A DNA stretch of 64,000 bases from UBA7957 sp965222695 (GTDB taxonomy: Bacteria; Pseudomonadota; Gammaproteobacteria; Granulosicoccales; Granulosicoccaceae), in NCBI GenBank assembly GCA_965222695.1, contig OZ244967.1, positions 2,790,001 to 2,854,000 on the forward strand, read 5' to 3'. This document shows, piece after piece, positions 44,501 to 52,818 of the stretch. How positions within the stretch are numbered: the first letter of the stretch is position 1; every line of letters begins with the position of its first letter. Under the pieces are notes generated by a model. That model had not been told where the DNA came from and ran no database searches. It saw nothing but the letters and a program-made list of their open reading frames with translations. The position numbers and the translations under genes are program-made.

Positions 44501-44738
44501 CGGCGACAACGAATGCCTGCGGCGTGTTGCGCATACCCTCAAATCCAGCGCCGCAAATCTCGGCGCCATGGAAATCTCGGCACTGGCCAGACACATCGAG
44601 CAGGCGGCCCGCGAAGAAAGACATGACGGAGTTGAGGAAGCCATAAACGCCATCGCTGATCAACTCACTGAGGTGTTTGCGTTCCTGGATACCGAAATTA
44701 CTCAAACCGGATCCAAGGCTGCAAATACTTATCGATAA
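41550..44738 (+). CDS. Hybrid sensor histidine kinase (TM-PAS-HisKA-HATPase-REC-REC-HPt)
   Basis: I choose GTG at 41550, with AAGGAA upstream, giving 1062 residues; the longer frame from a GTG at 41457 lacks such a site. An N-terminal membrane block of about six TM segments (residues about 35-200) is followed by a coiled coil, a PAS domain (EKKYRKLYDSSSDAV), HisKA with H393 in MSHEIRTPMN, HATPase (GGTGLGLSIAKQL), REC1 with D684, REC2 with D827 and a C-terminal HPt with H995 (RRVAHTLKSS). This BarA-like phosphorelay protein needs a partner response regulator, which is not nearby. It overlaps glyA tail to tail by 10 bp. The signal is unknown. Confidence 0.92.
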   Translation: MSETNLNTCPESEQATTDSSLKPQIQAEQVRLLYSQGYETLITSALTSVFCVLLFWNVFPVRTFVMWLSAMAAILAMRWFLIAYFYRSDPDRPELLVSWGQRYTLLAGLTGLLWGSLMLTWDPGWPTFQQVQLILVPVALAAGAVSAYAAWFPAYRAFLFSIMVPVCLVFFSVGTYETVTTGALGVFFTLGLYVLSKKYNGKVNEILELRFQNDELVNGLTRSNQDLQSEVEKRAAVEASLRENEKKYRKLYDSSSDAVVLIGETAFLDCNASALQMFDLPSLDDFHRLDFNALFFKNDRAEIAQKDYFLEQLSLARETGESRFDWIARRGDGSRIYLEVVLTLMTISGESVLQAVMRDISQRKETEDALRQAKEAAEAASKSKSEFLACMSHEIRTPMNGVLGMTQLLMTTDLTDKQQHFGKSIYRSAESLLAIINDLLDFSKIEAGKLELEVIEFDLHGLVEEVCSLMADAAHSKELELICHIERDVPRAFGGDPVRLRQILTNLISNAIKFTSEGEVLVRVNIDQTLEKTSRLAFSVSDTGIGISPQKLATIFESFSQEDSSTTRKFGGTGLGLSIAKQLSHLMDGDIQVESTPGKGSTFSFTACLENRSENSVANALTGDEIRHLRVLVVDDNKTNRNVLHHLLDHWGVEHGLAEDAAHAMRLLRSASIVGKTYDVAILDMMMPDKNGIELANEIRLLPEADKIQLIMLSSMLFEKKDESLRGLDVRASLHKPIRQSELYNCLMQVTQHDQKRPIDADSSSAENSEAQQYTGTKVLLAEDSPINQEVASGMLSAYGCDVMVACNGAEAVQAVSREQFDILFMDCQMPVLDGLAATKQIRQAERSIRVPIVALTADAMKGDRERCIDAGMDDYLSKPFQSADLLMMLNRWVSEKPNTDEAIEIVAPEPDLSPEPCKDPEDRQPEVVTSISSAQDDVQRFDPKPLSAIRNLGQGQDIMVRIIGMFKDSTPEAVDEMRQSLKDGDNECLRRVAHTLKSSAANLGAMEISALARHIEQAAREERHDGVEEAINAIADQLTEVFAFLDTEITQTGSKAANTYR

Positions 44739-45982
44739 ACCGGATACTTTGCACATAAAGCGTTGACTTTTTCTTTCACCGCGTCGATGGTTTCCTGATT
44801 GTTGATATCATCAAGAATGTCGCACATCCAGCCGGTCAGGTCTTTGGCTTCCTGTTCTTTGAATCCGCGTGTGGTGATTGCCGGTGAACCGATTCTGAGC
44901 CCGCTGGTAACAAACGGGGATTGCGGATCCTTGGGCACTGAGTTCTTGTTAACCGTGATATGTGCCTTGCCGAGCGCCGCATCGGCGACCTTTCCGGTAA
45001 TTCCCTTGTCGATCAGATCCAGCAGGAACAGATGATCGTCGGTACCGTGGGAGACAACCTTGTATCCTCTATCCTGAAAGACTGATGCCATGGCCTGCGC
45101 ATTCACCAGCACTTGCTTTTGATAGTCTTTAAAACCGGGTTCCATCGCCTCTTTGAATGCCACCGCTTTAGCGGCAATCACATGCATCAGGGGACCACCC
45201 TGCATACCCGGAAACACCATGGAATTGAGTTTTTTCTCGACATCCGGATTGCTGCGGGCCAGTATCAAGCCGCCACGCGGGCCGCGCAGGGTTTTATGAG
45301 TGGTTGTTGTCACGACATCCGCCACATCCATGGGCGATGGGTAAAGACCCGTTGCAACCAGACCGGCGACATGTGCCATATCGACCATCAGGTAAGCGCC
45401 GACACCGTCTGCAATATCACGGAAACGCTGCCAGTCGACAATGCGCGAGTAGGCGGAAAATCCCGCCACGATCATTTTCGGCTGATGCTCCCTGGCCAAA
45501 GCCTCCACCTGCTGATAATCGATTTCCCCGGTCTCATCATCAAGGCCGTATTGTATGGCGTTAAAGAATTTTCCGGAGAAGTTGACTTTGGAACCATGGG
45601 TCAAATGCCCGCCTTCCGCCAGCGACATTCCCAGAATCGTATCCCCCGGCTGCAGCAGGGCAAAATAAACCGCGGCATTGGCCTGCGAGCCCGAATGCGG
45701 CTGTACATTGGCGTAGGCCGCTCCGAATAACTGCTTGGCGCGGTCAATCGCCAGTTGCTCCGCCACATCGACAAATTCGCAGCCGCCGTAATAGCGTTTT
45801 GCCGGATAACCTTCAGCGTATTTATTGGTTAAGACAGACCCCTGGGCTTCGAGAACACGCGGGCTGACATAGTTTTCCGAAGCGATCAATTCAATATGGT
45901 CTTCCTGCCGCTGTACCTCGGCGTCTAGAGCCTCCTTAAGCTCGGCATCGAACTCGGCAATAGTCTGGTCTTTGGTAAACAT
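44729..45982 (-). CDS. glyA: Serine hydroxymethyltransferase
   Basis: Starting at the ATG at 45982 (CGGAGAA upstream) the protein has 417 residues, the standard SHMT length; a further 12 codons upstream are unsupported. Family motifs are LIASENYVS, SGSQANAAVYFAL, and the PLP-binding TTTTHKTLRGPRGG around residue 230. It converts serine and tetrahydrofolate to glycine and 5,10-methylene-THF in the cytoplasm. This is core one-carbon metabolism; proximity to the catabolic island may be fortuitous. Its C-terminus overlaps the kinase gene by 10 bp. Confidence 0.97.
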   Translation of the reverse strand: MFTKDQTIAEFDAELKEALDAEVQRQEDHIELIASENYVSPRVLEAQGSVLTNKYAEGYPAKRYYGGCEFVDVAEQLAIDRAKQLFGAAYANVQPHSGSQANAAVYFALLQPGDTILGMSLAEGGHLTHGSKVNFSGKFFNAIQYGLDDETGEIDYQQVEALAREHQPKMIVAGFSAYSRIVDWQRFRDIADGVGAYLMVDMAHVAGLVATGLYPSPMDVADVVTTTTHKTLRGPRGGLILARSNPDVEKKLNSMVFPGMQGGPLMHVIAAKAVAFKEAMEPGFKDYQKQVLVNAQAMASVFQDRGYKVVSHGTDDHLFLLDLIDKGITGKVADAALGKAHITVNKNSVPKDPQSPFVTSGLRIGSPAITTRGFKEQEAKDLTGWMCDILDDINNQETIDAVKEKVNALCAKYPVYR

Positions 45983-46169
45983 GTGGTTCTCCGGATAATT
46001 TAACGGCTGACGCAGCATTCACGTAAAACGCGACAGTTTATGTCGAGGAACGCGCGATTGCCACTGTCTTTTAGCGAACGGTAAAAATATTTCCCGCCTT
46101 CCGCAACTGACGACGGATTTTCCCGTCAGGCTGAGATAAAATCCGCCCCTGGTTTTCCGCAGCATCGAT

Positions 46170-46979
46170 ATGGACCCTATCTCCCACGAGTTGATTTTTC
46201 TGTTGTTATTCGCAGCCCTTGCAGGCGGATTTATCGACGCCATCGCCGGCGGTGGCGGACTGCTGACCGTACCCGTACTCTTATTCGCCGGCCTCACACC
46301 CGTGCAGGCCCTGGCGACCAACAAACTGCAGGGTACGTTCGGCACCTTCAGCGCGGGTCTGACATTTGTACGTTCGGGTCATATCCGGCTCTTTAGATTA
46401 CGTAATGTCATCGTGAGCACGGCGCTGGGCGCCGCCTTCGGAACCTGGCTGGTGCAAGTGCTGGACACGGCATTTCTGCGCCAAGTCATACCGCTGCTGC
46501 TGATCGCAATTGCCGCCTATTATAGTTTTTCACGCCACGGGGGAAGACCCAATTCCGACAGTAAAATAAGTGATAACGCCTTCACTCTTTCAGCCGCGCC
46601 CGCGATAGGCGCCTATGATGGATTTTTCGGCCCGGGAGCAGGCGCCTTCTACACGACTTCATATGTTGTGTTGCGAGGATTCGATCTGCTGCCGGCGACG
46701 GCGCACACCAAGATATTGAATGCCACCAGTAATTTTATCTCACTGCTGGTGTTTGTTCTGGGTGATCAGGTGTTGTGGACAATCGGTTTGCTGATGGGAA
46801 TTGCCCAGATAATCGGTGCCGGACTGGGCTCCAGGCTGGTGATAAGGAAAGGAGCCGCGCTCATCCGGCCCATGCTGATCACCGTATCTTTGCTGATTAC
46901 GATCAATCTTATCGTCAGAGACGAAAGCCACTTTTTACACCAAGCCATAGTCTCCCTTTTATCCGCTTACTATCCATAA
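46170..46979 (+). CDS. TSUP-family permease (TauE/SafE, YfcA-like)
   Basis: The 269-residue protein has about eight TM segments and the glycine-rich TSUP signature GGFIDAIAGGGGLLTVP at residues 19-35, repeated in weaker form as GAYDGFFGPGAGAFYT near 148. YfcA/TauE-type permeases move sulfite, sulfonates or organic anions. It is divergent from glyA, with 187 bp between. The following gap (46980-47243) shows nothing clear. Confidence 0.88.
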   Translation: MDPISHELIFLLLFAALAGGFIDAIAGGGGLLTVPVLLFAGLTPVQALATNKLQGTFGTFSAGLTFVRSGHIRLFRLRNVIVSTALGAAFGTWLVQVLDTAFLRQVIPLLLIAIAAYYSFSRHGGRPNSDSKISDNAFTLSAAPAIGAYDGFFGPGAGAFYTTSYVVLRGFDLLPATAHTKILNATSNFISLLVFVLGDQVLWTIGLLMGIAQIIGAGLGSRLVIRKGAALIRPMLITVSLLITINLIVRDESHFLHQAIVSLLSAYYP

Positions 46980-47243
46980 ACCAAATCCACAGAGCAGCCA
47001 GGACCAAGCGCCACCGTCTGCAGCACTTTTTAACGTATTTCGGAAGAAACGCGTCCGGATATTGTATGATTGAAGGCTGAATATTCACTCGCAATAATGC
47101 AAATCTGTCTCAACGGTGAAAAGCCGGTAATCTTCGGTCGAAAGGAAAAGATTGAAAACATCTGGGTCAATTCCCTCACGGGCGCTTGCCCGGGTAGTCA
47201 GGCTTCGGTAAAAATAGCACATTTCCGATACCGGTAAATTAAA

Positions 47244-48632
47244 ATGAAACTCACCAGTCATGGCGCCACAAAAGAAGTCACGGGTTCCTGTCACCTGTTG
47301 GAAGTGAGGGACAGCAGGATATTGCTGGAGTGCGGTTTAATCCAGGGAAGGGCGAAAGACGAGGCCCGCAACAGAGATCCTTTCCCCTTTGATCCGAAAT
47401 CCATCGATGCGGTTGTTCTCAGCCACGCGCATATCGACCATAGCGGGCGCTTGCCTTTGCTGGTGAAGTCCGGATTCCGGGGGCCGATTTATACCCACCC
47501 GGCCAGTATCGATTTATGTAAAACACTGCTGATGGACTCGGCTTATATCAACGAACGGGAGACAGTCTGGCAAAACCGCAAACGGGAAAGAAAGGGTCTT
47601 AAACCGCTTGAACCCTTGTATACCCGCCAGGATGTGGAGGAGACGCTGGAAAGTTTTCGTCCTATTGAGTACGCCGAGCCGACTGATATCGTCCCGGGTA
47701 TCAATGCCACCCTGCGCGATGCGGGGCATATTTTGGGTTCCGCCATAGTGGAATTGAATCTTTCGGAAAATGGCGTGAACAAACGCCTGGTATTCAGCGG
47801 CGATCTCGGCCACCGGGGTTCACCCATACTGCGTGACTTCCGCTTGATCGAGCAGGCTGACCTGGTATTGATGGAGAGCACTTACGGAAATCGCGACCAC
47901 AAGGACTGGGAGCACACTTTTGAAGAGGTCAGCGACATTGTTGAGATTATCAACAATGGGCACGGCAACGTGCTGATTCCGGCATTTTCCGTAGGACGCA
48001 GCCAGACGATATTGTATATGTTCGCCAAGTATTTCAAAGAGTGGAAGCTGGACCGTTGGCGGATTTTTCTCGACAGCCCGATGGCGATAGAGGCAACCCG
48101 CATCTACGCCCATCATACCGGTCTCTACGATAAAGATGCCCGGGAATTCCTGAAGCGGAACAAGGGACTGATGAGTATGCCGAATCTGCACCACACGCAG
48201 ACCTCGCAGGAATCGATGAAGCTGAACCAGATCACCGACGGTGCCATTATCATCGCCGGTAGTGGCATGTGCACGGGCGGGCGGATCAAGCACCACTTGA
48301 AACATAATGTCTGGCGTGACGACTGCCACGTCGTCATCACAGGATACCAGGCGCGCGGCACTACCGGCCGCGCCTTGGTGGACGGTAAACCCCGTATACG
48401 CCTGTGGGGAGAAACCATTCGCGTTGCGGCGCAGATACACACCATCGGCGGGTTATCCGCTCACGCCGGGCAACGCAGTCTGCTCGATTGGTATGCAGCC
48501 TTTAAGAACCGTCCGAAAGCATTGCTGGTACACGGCGAGTTGTCTGCCATGGAAGTGTTTGCCGAGCGCCTGCGGGATGATTACCAGGCCGATGTGGAGA
48601 TAGCGGAATCGGGTAAAACCTATACCATTTAA
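47244..48632 (+). CDS. Metallo-beta-lactamase/beta-CASP exo-hydrolase
   Basis: The 462-residue protein has the MBL metal motif SHAHIDHSG near residue 59, a further ligand His in DAGHILGSA, Asp in GDLG, the beta-CASP domain (VGRSQTILYMFAKYF) and the C-terminal RMM block with GGLSAHAGQRSLLDW and VHGE. This is the bacterial CPSF-like/RNA-processing MBL family (annotated 'RNA specificity factor'), predicted to be a zinc-dependent exo/endoribonuclease. It stands alone, 91 bp before the thioredoxin-like gene. Confidence 0.92.
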   Translation: MKLTSHGATKEVTGSCHLLEVRDSRILLECGLIQGRAKDEARNRDPFPFDPKSIDAVVLSHAHIDHSGRLPLLVKSGFRGPIYTHPASIDLCKTLLMDSAYINERETVWQNRKRERKGLKPLEPLYTRQDVEETLESFRPIEYAEPTDIVPGINATLRDAGHILGSAIVELNLSENGVNKRLVFSGDLGHRGSPILRDFRLIEQADLVLMESTYGNRDHKDWEHTFEEVSDIVEIINNGHGNVLIPAFSVGRSQTILYMFAKYFKEWKLDRWRIFLDSPMAIEATRIYAHHTGLYDKDAREFLKRNKGLMSMPNLHHTQTSQESMKLNQITDGAIIIAGSGMCTGGRIKHHLKHNVWRDDCHVVITGYQARGTTGRALVDGKPRIRLWGETIRVAAQIHTIGGLSAHAGQRSLLDWYAAFKNRPKALLVHGELSAMEVFAERLRDDYQADVEIAESGKTYTI

Positions 48633-48723
48633 CCCTTGGTCGCGGCAGACAGCGCGGGCAAACTTGATATTTCGGCGCAAGCACATATAGTGCATGCAAT
48701 CGTAATTATGCGGAAATTTCCAG

Positions 48724-49584
48724 ATGGCTGACTCACCTTATATTATCGAAGTAAACGAAGAAAATTTTGTACAAGTCGTATTGGACGGGTCACAGACTGT
48801 CCCGGTATTGGTCGATTTCTGGGCCGATTGGTGCAATCCCTGCCAAGTGCTGATGCCGATTCTGGCGAAACTCGCGGAGGAATATCAGGGCCGCTTTATA
48901 CTGGCCAAACTCAACAGTGACGAGAATCAGAATATCGCTATGCAACTGGGTGTACGCAGCCTGCCGACGGTGAAAGTCTTCAAAGACGGCCAGCCGGTTG
49001 ATGAATTTATGGGCGCTTTGCCGGAATCACAGGTCCGTGAATTCATTGATAAGCACGTGGAAACCCAGAAGACCGATAACCGGGTCGATCAAGCGATGAT
49101 GGCGTTTCAACAGGGCGATGTGGACGGCGCCAAAGCGTTGTTGGTCGAGGCCTATAACAACGACCCGAAAAACGGACAGACCGCACTGGCACTCGGACAG
49201 GTTTCTCTGGCGGCTGGAGACTATGAATCGGCCGAGCTGGTGCTGAACAATCTCTCCGAGGCGGATGCGAATACGGACGAAGGCAGGCGGCTAAAAGGCA
49301 TGTTGACTCTGTCTCAGGCGGATACAAGCGATAAGGATTTAGCAACCCTGGCCCGTGAAGCGGAAAATGAGGATAGCAGTGAATCACGCTACCACTACGC
49401 GGTAAAACTGGCGATGCACGGTCAGGTCGAAAGCGCTCTGGAACAGCTTTTATCCCTGATGCAGCATGACCGTGAATTCGGTGACGATGCAGCCCGTAAA
49501 TGCCTGATCACCATTTTCGACGTTTTGGGCGGCGACCCGCTTGTCGGCAGGTATCGACGGAAAATGTTCAATCTATTGCATTAA
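48724..49584 (+). CDS. Thioredoxin-TPR co-chaperone (CnoX/YbbN-like)
   Basis: The 286-residue protein has an N-terminal thioredoxin domain with active-site WCNPC (C37, C40) and a C-terminal TPR region of about 170 residues (DQAMMAFQQGDVDGAKALL, then TALALGQVSLAAGDYESAEL). This is the CnoX/YbbN layout, a holdase that delivers substrates to GroEL/DnaK. E. coli CnoX has SxxC, whereas this protein keeps both cysteines, so it may also be redox active. Confidence 0.92.
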   Translation: MADSPYIIEVNEENFVQVVLDGSQTVPVLVDFWADWCNPCQVLMPILAKLAEEYQGRFILAKLNSDENQNIAMQLGVRSLPTVKVFKDGQPVDEFMGALPESQVREFIDKHVETQKTDNRVDQAMMAFQQGDVDGAKALLVEAYNNDPKNGQTALALGQVSLAAGDYESAELVLNNLSEADANTDEGRRLKGMLTLSQADTSDKDLATLAREAENEDSSESRYHYAVKLAMHGQVESALEQLLSLMQHDREFGDDAARKCLITIFDVLGGDPLVGRYRRKMFNLLH

Positions 49585-49605
49585 GTGCCTGTCTATTCGC
49601 CTGCA

Positions 49606-49917
49606 TCAATTCTCCAGGCGTTCGCCGCAGGACCAGCAGAACCCGAAGCTGGATTGATTCATCTCGTGGCAATGCGGACATTCGATGTCCTCTACCACCG
49701 CCTGCCTGTTCCGCTCAAACTCCCTGACGATCTGCCGGGCCGGTTCCTCCTGCCCCGGATCGCTGATCCAGATGGAAACCAATTGGTCCGGAGGCAATTC
49801 ACCGATCGCACCGGTTAAATAAGTGCCTTTGATCATCGCATCTATACCCTTTTCCGATAATTGATGATGCAATAACTGCGCGTCGATAATGCTTTCCGCG
49901 GAGTAGAGTTTGAGCAT
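49606..49917 (-). CDS. DUF2007-like protein with C-terminal zinc ribbon
   Basis: From the ATG at 49917 the protein has 103 residues. An N-terminal DUF2007-type signal-transducing domain (MLKLYSAESIIDAQLLHHQL...ISDPGQEEPARQIVREF) is followed by a four-Cys zinc ribbon (CPHC near 85, CWSC near 97). A longer frame from a TTG at 49953 is possible. The function of DUF2007 proteins is not established. It is convergent with the thioredoxin-like gene. Confidence 0.8.
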   Translation of the reverse strand: MLKLYSAESIIDAQLLHHQLSEKGIDAMIKGTYLTGAIGELPPDQLVSIWISDPGQEEPARQIVREFERNRQAVVEDIECPHCHEMNQSSFGFCWSCGERLEN

Positions 49918-50007
49918 GGGATACTGGCACCTGTTTAGGGATACAGCTGACAAAAATGTTTTTTCAGATACTTATACTTTCGCTGCCGAAGGTCAACCTG
50001 TTTCCCC

Positions 50008-50127
50008 GTAGGAGCGAGGCCTCCTCGCGATTGATTTTCGACGGGACGAATTTTCGCTTGCAGGGCAAGCTCCTACTCGCCGGGCTCGGCACCTTGGTTT
50101 TCTCGTAGGAGCGGGGCTTCCCCGCGA
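50008..50127. repeat. REP-like palindromic repeat cluster
   Basis: GTAGGAGCGAGGCCTCCTCG begins a unit that ends with the inverted arm GCAGGGCAAGCTCCTAC at 50076; a second head, GTAGGAGCGGGGCTTCCCCG, is at 50105-50124. The same units occur at 59292-59360 and as a half site at 37463. They have the GTAGGAGC...GCTCCTAC form of REP/BIME-type extragenic palindromes. No RAYT transposase is in the window. Confidence 0.75.
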
Positions 50128-50208
50128 TTATTGTTTTGTCAATGAACGCTTGAAATTTCTTCTGGGTTGAGTAATTGTTCTGCATATTTTAAGCAAGGAA
50201 AAAAAGAC

Positions 50209-50820
50209 ATGAACATGACTGTTAAAGGGCCAGACGGCAAGTTACGATGCAACTGGTGCAGCGCCGCGCCGGAGTTTCTCAACTATCACGACACCGAATG
50301 GGGATTCCCGGTCGGTGACGACTATCGGTTGTTTGAAAAATTAAGTCTGGAGAGTTTTCAGTCCGGACTCAGCTGGCGTACCATCCTGGCAAAGCGCGAA
50401 AATTTCCGAACCGCCTTTCACCATTTTGACTTCGATCGAATAGCGCGTTTCAACCAGCGGGATGTTAATCGTTTACTAAAGGACGAGGGGATTGTACGTC
50501 ACAGGGGTAAAATTGAGGCGGTCATTAATAATGCACGCCGCGCACAGGAGCTGGTCAAACAGGAAGGCTCACTGGCGGCTTTTTTGTGGCAGTACGAACC
50601 GGACACGAAGCGGCTTGCGGAACCTCAGACGGTATCGACATCCGATGAGTCGATCGCTTTGTCCAAAGACCTCAAAAAACTCGGCTGGAAGTTCGTAGGG
50701 CCAACTACGATCTATGCATTTATGCAAGCCATGGGTCTGATCAACGATCACGTCGGTGATTGCATCATCAGAACCAAAGTGGACCGGGCCAGAAAAAAAT
50801 TCACGCGTCCTGCTGGCTAA
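50209..50820 (+). CDS. tag: DNA-3-methyladenine glycosylase I
   Basis: The ATG at 50209, with AAGGA upstream, gives 203 residues; a longer frame from 50167 starts with TTG. Family hallmarks are CNWC near residue 12-15 and the Tag core NYHDTEWGFPV, ESFQSGLSWRTIL and FVGPTTIYAFMQAMGLINDH. It removes 3-methyladenine from alkylated DNA (base-excision repair). The C-terminal GDCIIR supplies zinc ligands with CNWC. Confidence 0.95.
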   Translation: MNMTVKGPDGKLRCNWCSAAPEFLNYHDTEWGFPVGDDYRLFEKLSLESFQSGLSWRTILAKRENFRTAFHHFDFDRIARFNQRDVNRLLKDEGIVRHRGKIEAVINNARRAQELVKQEGSLAAFLWQYEPDTKRLAEPQTVSTSDESIALSKDLKKLGWKFVGPTTIYAFMQAMGLINDHVGDCIIRTKVDRARKKFTRPAG

Positions 50821-50877
50821 GTTGCCACGCGCGTCTTTAATGCCCCTGAGATTATTATTCATAATGGATTAGAAAAA

Positions 50878-52248
50878 TTAAAACTCCCAACGAAATCCCC
50901 CTTTCACGCTGCCGATCGAATGGTGTCTGACCGATTGCAGGCTGGAGTATTCAATAAACGCCGATTTACCGCCTCTCATGATCAGTGTGGTACCCAGATC
51001 CAGCTTAAAATATTCGTCGTCCGGCGCATCGATGGGCAGTTCGAATTTTTCCTCGCTAGGATCACCGAGAAATCGCCCCGTGATACGCGATTTTTCGGCT
51101 TTGAGGTCCTGTATCCACTCAACGCCTGCATAAGGCAACCAGATCGAATGTTTGCCATCGATCAGCTTACTCGCCTGAACTCCCAATGCTGCCAGAAAAC
51201 CGGTACTTTCCTGCTCGTCGAGGGTCAGACGCCATCCTTCGCCCCGGTCTCCCGCTTGAGAAAAATTTTCTTCAGTATAGCCGTCGACTTCCGATTGTAG
51301 ATATTCAAACCTAATTCCGGGGGTGATAAAAAACCGCTCGGGCAACGCAAATTCCATACCTGTGTTAACAAAGAGAGAAAACTCCGCGCCGTCAAACTCC
51401 ACGCTTGCAGTCTGATCCACATCCGTGCCGTCGGACAATGAATACCGGATATTCCGATCCTGTTTATTGCTGTTATTGCCGAAACTCACGCCGGCGTCGA
51501 CATATAGAGTGTCGTGGTGATAGGTGGAAAACAATGTAATAAAAAGCCCGGTGGTATCCAGCGAACCTCCCGAGGAAAAATCACTGCTTGAGCGGGAAAA
51601 TCCGAGAGCGGTACCGACAGTAAGATTATCCTTAACCCGATAGTCCGCGCCCAGGGAAATACCCTGAGAGTCGAAGTCATAGCCTTCTTCACGGGCGGTT
51701 TCGTTGCGGTCGCCGAACCTCATTTCGCCGTTAAGAAAGACATTAAGCGCGGAAACGAAGTCGTCGTCCTCTCCGGCACCCATGCCGGACCGGACAGACG
51801 GTTCCTGGACGGGGATGACATTCTGTCCGATGCGGACATTAAACCCCGCGAATGCCGCTAGGTTTCGCCTCCGCAATGCCGCCATTCTGGCCGATATATT
51901 TTGCAGCTGGGTGGACAAGGACTGCCGGCCCACGACGATGGGTGCACCCGCCTGATCCGGTGCTATGGCTCTCAGGGCAATATCCGCCTGCGGATCCTCA
52001 TTCGCAATGGCATTGCCCAGTGCATTGCAGTCTCGCCGCAGGGCATAGGTCTCGGCCTGCTCCGCGGTGACATCCTGTATTTGCGGACAGATTGTCCCGA
52101 TCACATTGCCCATCTCCTGAACCGCAGAATCCCTCGCGAACAGAGAGACCGGTATAGCGGATAGGATAAGGAAAGCGACATTGCCGAGAGTGATCCCGGT
52201 CCGGCGAAAAACGGTTACATGGCCTGGCTCTGCATCCGTCAATATCAT
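50878..52248 (-). CDS. Autotransporter-type outer-membrane barrel protein
   Basis: The 456-residue protein has a signal-peptide-like hydrophobic stretch at residues about 19-38 (GITLGNVAFLILSAIPVSLF), a Cys-containing passenger region of about 120 residues, and a C-terminal barrel of roughly 270 residues with paired amphipathic strands ending FRWEF. This matches autotransporter beta-domain (PF03797-like) proteins with a short passenger. The ATG at 52248 and about the first eight codons lie within repeat relic E, so the present N-terminus may be element-derived. No other good start is seen. Its role is unknown. Confidence 0.75.
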   Translation of the reverse strand: MILTDAEPGHVTVFRRTGITLGNVAFLILSAIPVSLFARDSAVQEMGNVIGTICPQIQDVTAEQAETYALRRDCNALGNAIANEDPQADIALRAIAPDQAGAPIVVGRQSLSTQLQNISARMAALRRRNLAAFAGFNVRIGQNVIPVQEPSVRSGMGAGEDDDFVSALNVFLNGEMRFGDRNETAREEGYDFDSQGISLGADYRVKDNLTVGTALGFSRSSSDFSSGGSLDTTGLFITLFSTYHHDTLYVDAGVSFGNNSNKQDRNIRYSLSDGTDVDQTASVEFDGAEFSLFVNTGMEFALPERFFITPGIRFEYLQSEVDGYTEENFSQAGDRGEGWRLTLDEQESTGFLAALGVQASKLIDGKHSIWLPYAGVEWIQDLKAEKSRITGRFLGDPSEEKFELPIDAPDDEYFKLDLGTTLIMRGGKSAFIEYSSLQSVRHHSIGSVKGGFRWEF

Positions 52249-52264
52249 GTTGTCGATGTACTAG
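52226..52264. mobile_element. CTAG-ended repeat relic E (one end)
   Basis: GGCTCTGCATCCGTCAATATCA...GTACTAG matches the right end of relic A (1964-2002) at about 31 of 39 positions. It lies between the rraA stop (formed by its CTAG) and the autotransporter gene, whose start codon it contains. No opposite end was found. Confidence 0.5.
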
Positions 52265-52743
52265 TCATGTAACTTATCCGCGCTGACCAGCAAACCGTCT
52301 TCATCGGCGTACAGATAATGTCCGGGAGTGAAAGTGACATCCGCGAATCGCACACCGATGTCTTCCTCTCCCACGCCGTTTTTCGGTGTTTTCCTGGGAT
52401 GGGTGCCTAAGGCCTTAACACCGAGTCTTTCCGCCGCTATTTCTTCGCTGTCACGGATGCATCCGTTGATTACAATTCCCGCCCAGTGGTTCTTTGCCGC
52501 CAGTGCTGCAAGATTGCCCCCAAGCAGGGCGCAGCGCATGGAGCCACCGCCATCGACCACCAACACCTGTCCCTTGCCCGGTTGTCCCACCATTTTTCTG
52601 ACCAGCGAATTATCTTCGAAAATTTTCAGTGTTCTGATCGGGCCGTGAAACATGATATTCCCGCCGAAATCGCCGAACAGGGGCTCTGCGATGACAACCG
52701 AGTCTTCATTGGCATCCGACAAATCTGCAGTTTTGAGTGACAT
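52261..52743 (-). CDS. rraA: RraA-family protein (ribonuclease E regulator/HMG aldolase-like)
   Basis: The 160-residue protein has the RraA fold markers: FGGNIMFHGPIRTLK near residue 28, GQVLVVDGGGSMRCALLGG near 58-76, then GIVINGCIRDSEEI near 90-103. In enterobacteria RraA inhibits RNase E; related proteins are 4-hydroxy-4-methyl-2-oxoglutarate aldolases, and both share these motifs. Length fits RraA. The TAG stop is supplied by CTAG of repeat relic E. It stands 75 bp downstream of ygfZ on the same strand. Confidence 0.92.
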   Translation of the reverse strand: MSLKTADLSDANEDSVVIAEPLFGDFGGNIMFHGPIRTLKIFEDNSLVRKMVGQPGKGQVLVVDGGGSMRCALLGGNLAALAAKNHWAGIVINGCIRDSEEIAAERLGVKALGTHPRKTPKNGVGEEDIGVRFADVTFTPGHYLYADEDGLLVSADKLHD

Positions 52744-52818
52744 GATTTTTCCTCAGGCATTATGTGTACGAGTAAACAGGCGGCGGCCGGCAAAAATATC
52801 TGATCCGGTTGATGCGTT

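Noticed and set aside
47097..47237. 46-codon ORF (MQICLNGEKPVIFGRKEKIE...)
   Set aside because: No known domain, no ribosome-binding site and no supporting context; likely chance.
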